Source of the DNA: Lentibacillus sp. Marseille-P4043
Lineage (GTDB): Bacteria; Bacillota; Bacilli; Bacillales; Amphibacillaceae
Length of the DNA: 5,099 bases
NCBI RefSeq assembly: GCF_900258515.1
Contig: NZ_LT984884.1
Location: forward strand, 1,744,177-1,749,275
Direction of reading: 5' to 3'
Position 1 is the stretch's first letter. Every line of letters starts with the position of its first letter. The notes beneath the pieces are model-generated. The model saw only the letters and a program-made list of their open reading frames with translations. It was not told where the DNA came from and searched no databases. The position numbers and the translations under genes are program-made. This document shows positions 5,042 to 5,099 of this stretch, piece after piece.

Positions 5042-5097
5042 GGGGGGCTACTGGAAACGTAATTCTAATGAATGTGCGCGCCAGTTTTCTACCCGAC
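5042..5097 (+). ncRNA. Group II intron domain VI with branch-point A and 3' splice site
   Basis: GGG (5042-5044) pairs with CCC (5092-5094). G-rich 5045-5047 pairs with TCT (5088-5090), leaving A5091 bulged as the branch point. ACTGG (5050-5054) pairs with CCAGT (5081-5085). CGTA (5058-5061) pairs with TGCG (5075-5078), and ATTC (5062-5065) with GAAT (5070-5073), closed by TAAT. The intron then ends CGAC (5094-5097), agreeing with the AY consensus, with the branch A seven positions from the end. Only two bases of the 3' exon are visible. Confidence 0.8.
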
Positions 5098-5099
5098 AA

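Larger units (their letters stand above)
4234..5097 (+). mobile_element. Group II intron (bacterial, ORF-less)
   Basis: This is a self-splicing ribozyme retroelement on the plus strand. The 3' end is well defined: a 34-nt domain V (5005-5038), a domain VI with a bulged A (5091), and a CGAC end at 5097. Upstream, GACGTAGTAGCTATGAGGA (4757-4775) followed by AAGGGTAA resembles the stretch just before the ORF of Lactococcus Ll.LtrB (CGTAGTAGTCTGAG-AAGGGTAA, from memory). Domain I candidates include hairpins GGAG/CTCC (4293-4307) and CTTACAG/CTGTAAG (4568-4600), and the motif GGAAGTAAAAGTCACGGCAG (4380-4399). The 5' end is uncertain: GTGAG (4234) is the best match to GUGYG, while GTAGA (4251) is an alternative. 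The length of about 850 nt leaves no room for the usual reverse transcriptase/maturase of 400-600 codons, and no plus-strand frame looks like a fragment of one. Splicing, if any, would need a maturase from elsewhere. Confidence 0.85.

Noticed and set aside
4251..5097. OLE RNA or another large structured Bacillota RNA
   Set aside because: The 34-nt domain V, the domain VI with bulged A, and the CGAC end identify a group II intron. The gene neighbours usual for OLE are also absent.

Overview
The window looks like chromosomal DNA from a spore-forming, low-GC Bacillota of the Bacillaceae type (Virgibacillus/Oceanobacillus-like). The reasons are two small acid-soluble spore protein (SASP) genes, a LytR-CpsA-Psr enzyme very like Bacillus TagU, an aminotransferase-family protein very like Bacillus EpsN, AGGAGG-type ribosome binding sites, sigma-A promoters, and a structured intergenic repeat of a kind common in Bacillaceae. 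Genus is inference.

Layout. 1-207: a weak terminator-like hairpin and otherwise nothing recognised. 211-603: a 130-residue cytoplasmic protein of unknown function with its own strong terminator. 777-1827: a complete transcription unit (extended -10 promoter, TagU-like gene, terminator). 1828-2308: an intergenic stretch with a possible old repeat remnant, a good sigma-A promoter and a 108-nt palindromic repeat. 2309-3496: an EpsN-like gene standing alone with its own terminator. 3572-4045: a gamma-type-like SASP gene and an alpha/beta-type SASP gene that converge on one shared hairpin. 4188-5099: the start of a small unidentified gene that runs into an ORF-less group II intron, whose domains V and VI can be folded by eye at the right edge.

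How the parts relate. TagU-like enzymes attach anionic glycopolymers to peptidoglycan. EpsN belongs to exopolysaccharide amino-sugar synthesis, so the left half has a cell-envelope flavour, but the two genes are separate transcription units. The right half is about spores: SASPs coat and protect spore DNA (alpha/beta type) or store amino acids (gamma type). The interrupted small gene lies beside them, but its function is not known.

The most notable points are: (1) the EpsN-like protein keeps the family scaffold but has Ser where the family has its PLP-binding lysine, with several further pocket changes, so it is unlikely to be an ordinary aminotransferase; (2) the group II intron has no reverse transcriptase/maturase gene, a domain V triad that reads AAC instead of AGC, and no perfect GUGYG start. 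All family comparisons were made from memory, without database searches.
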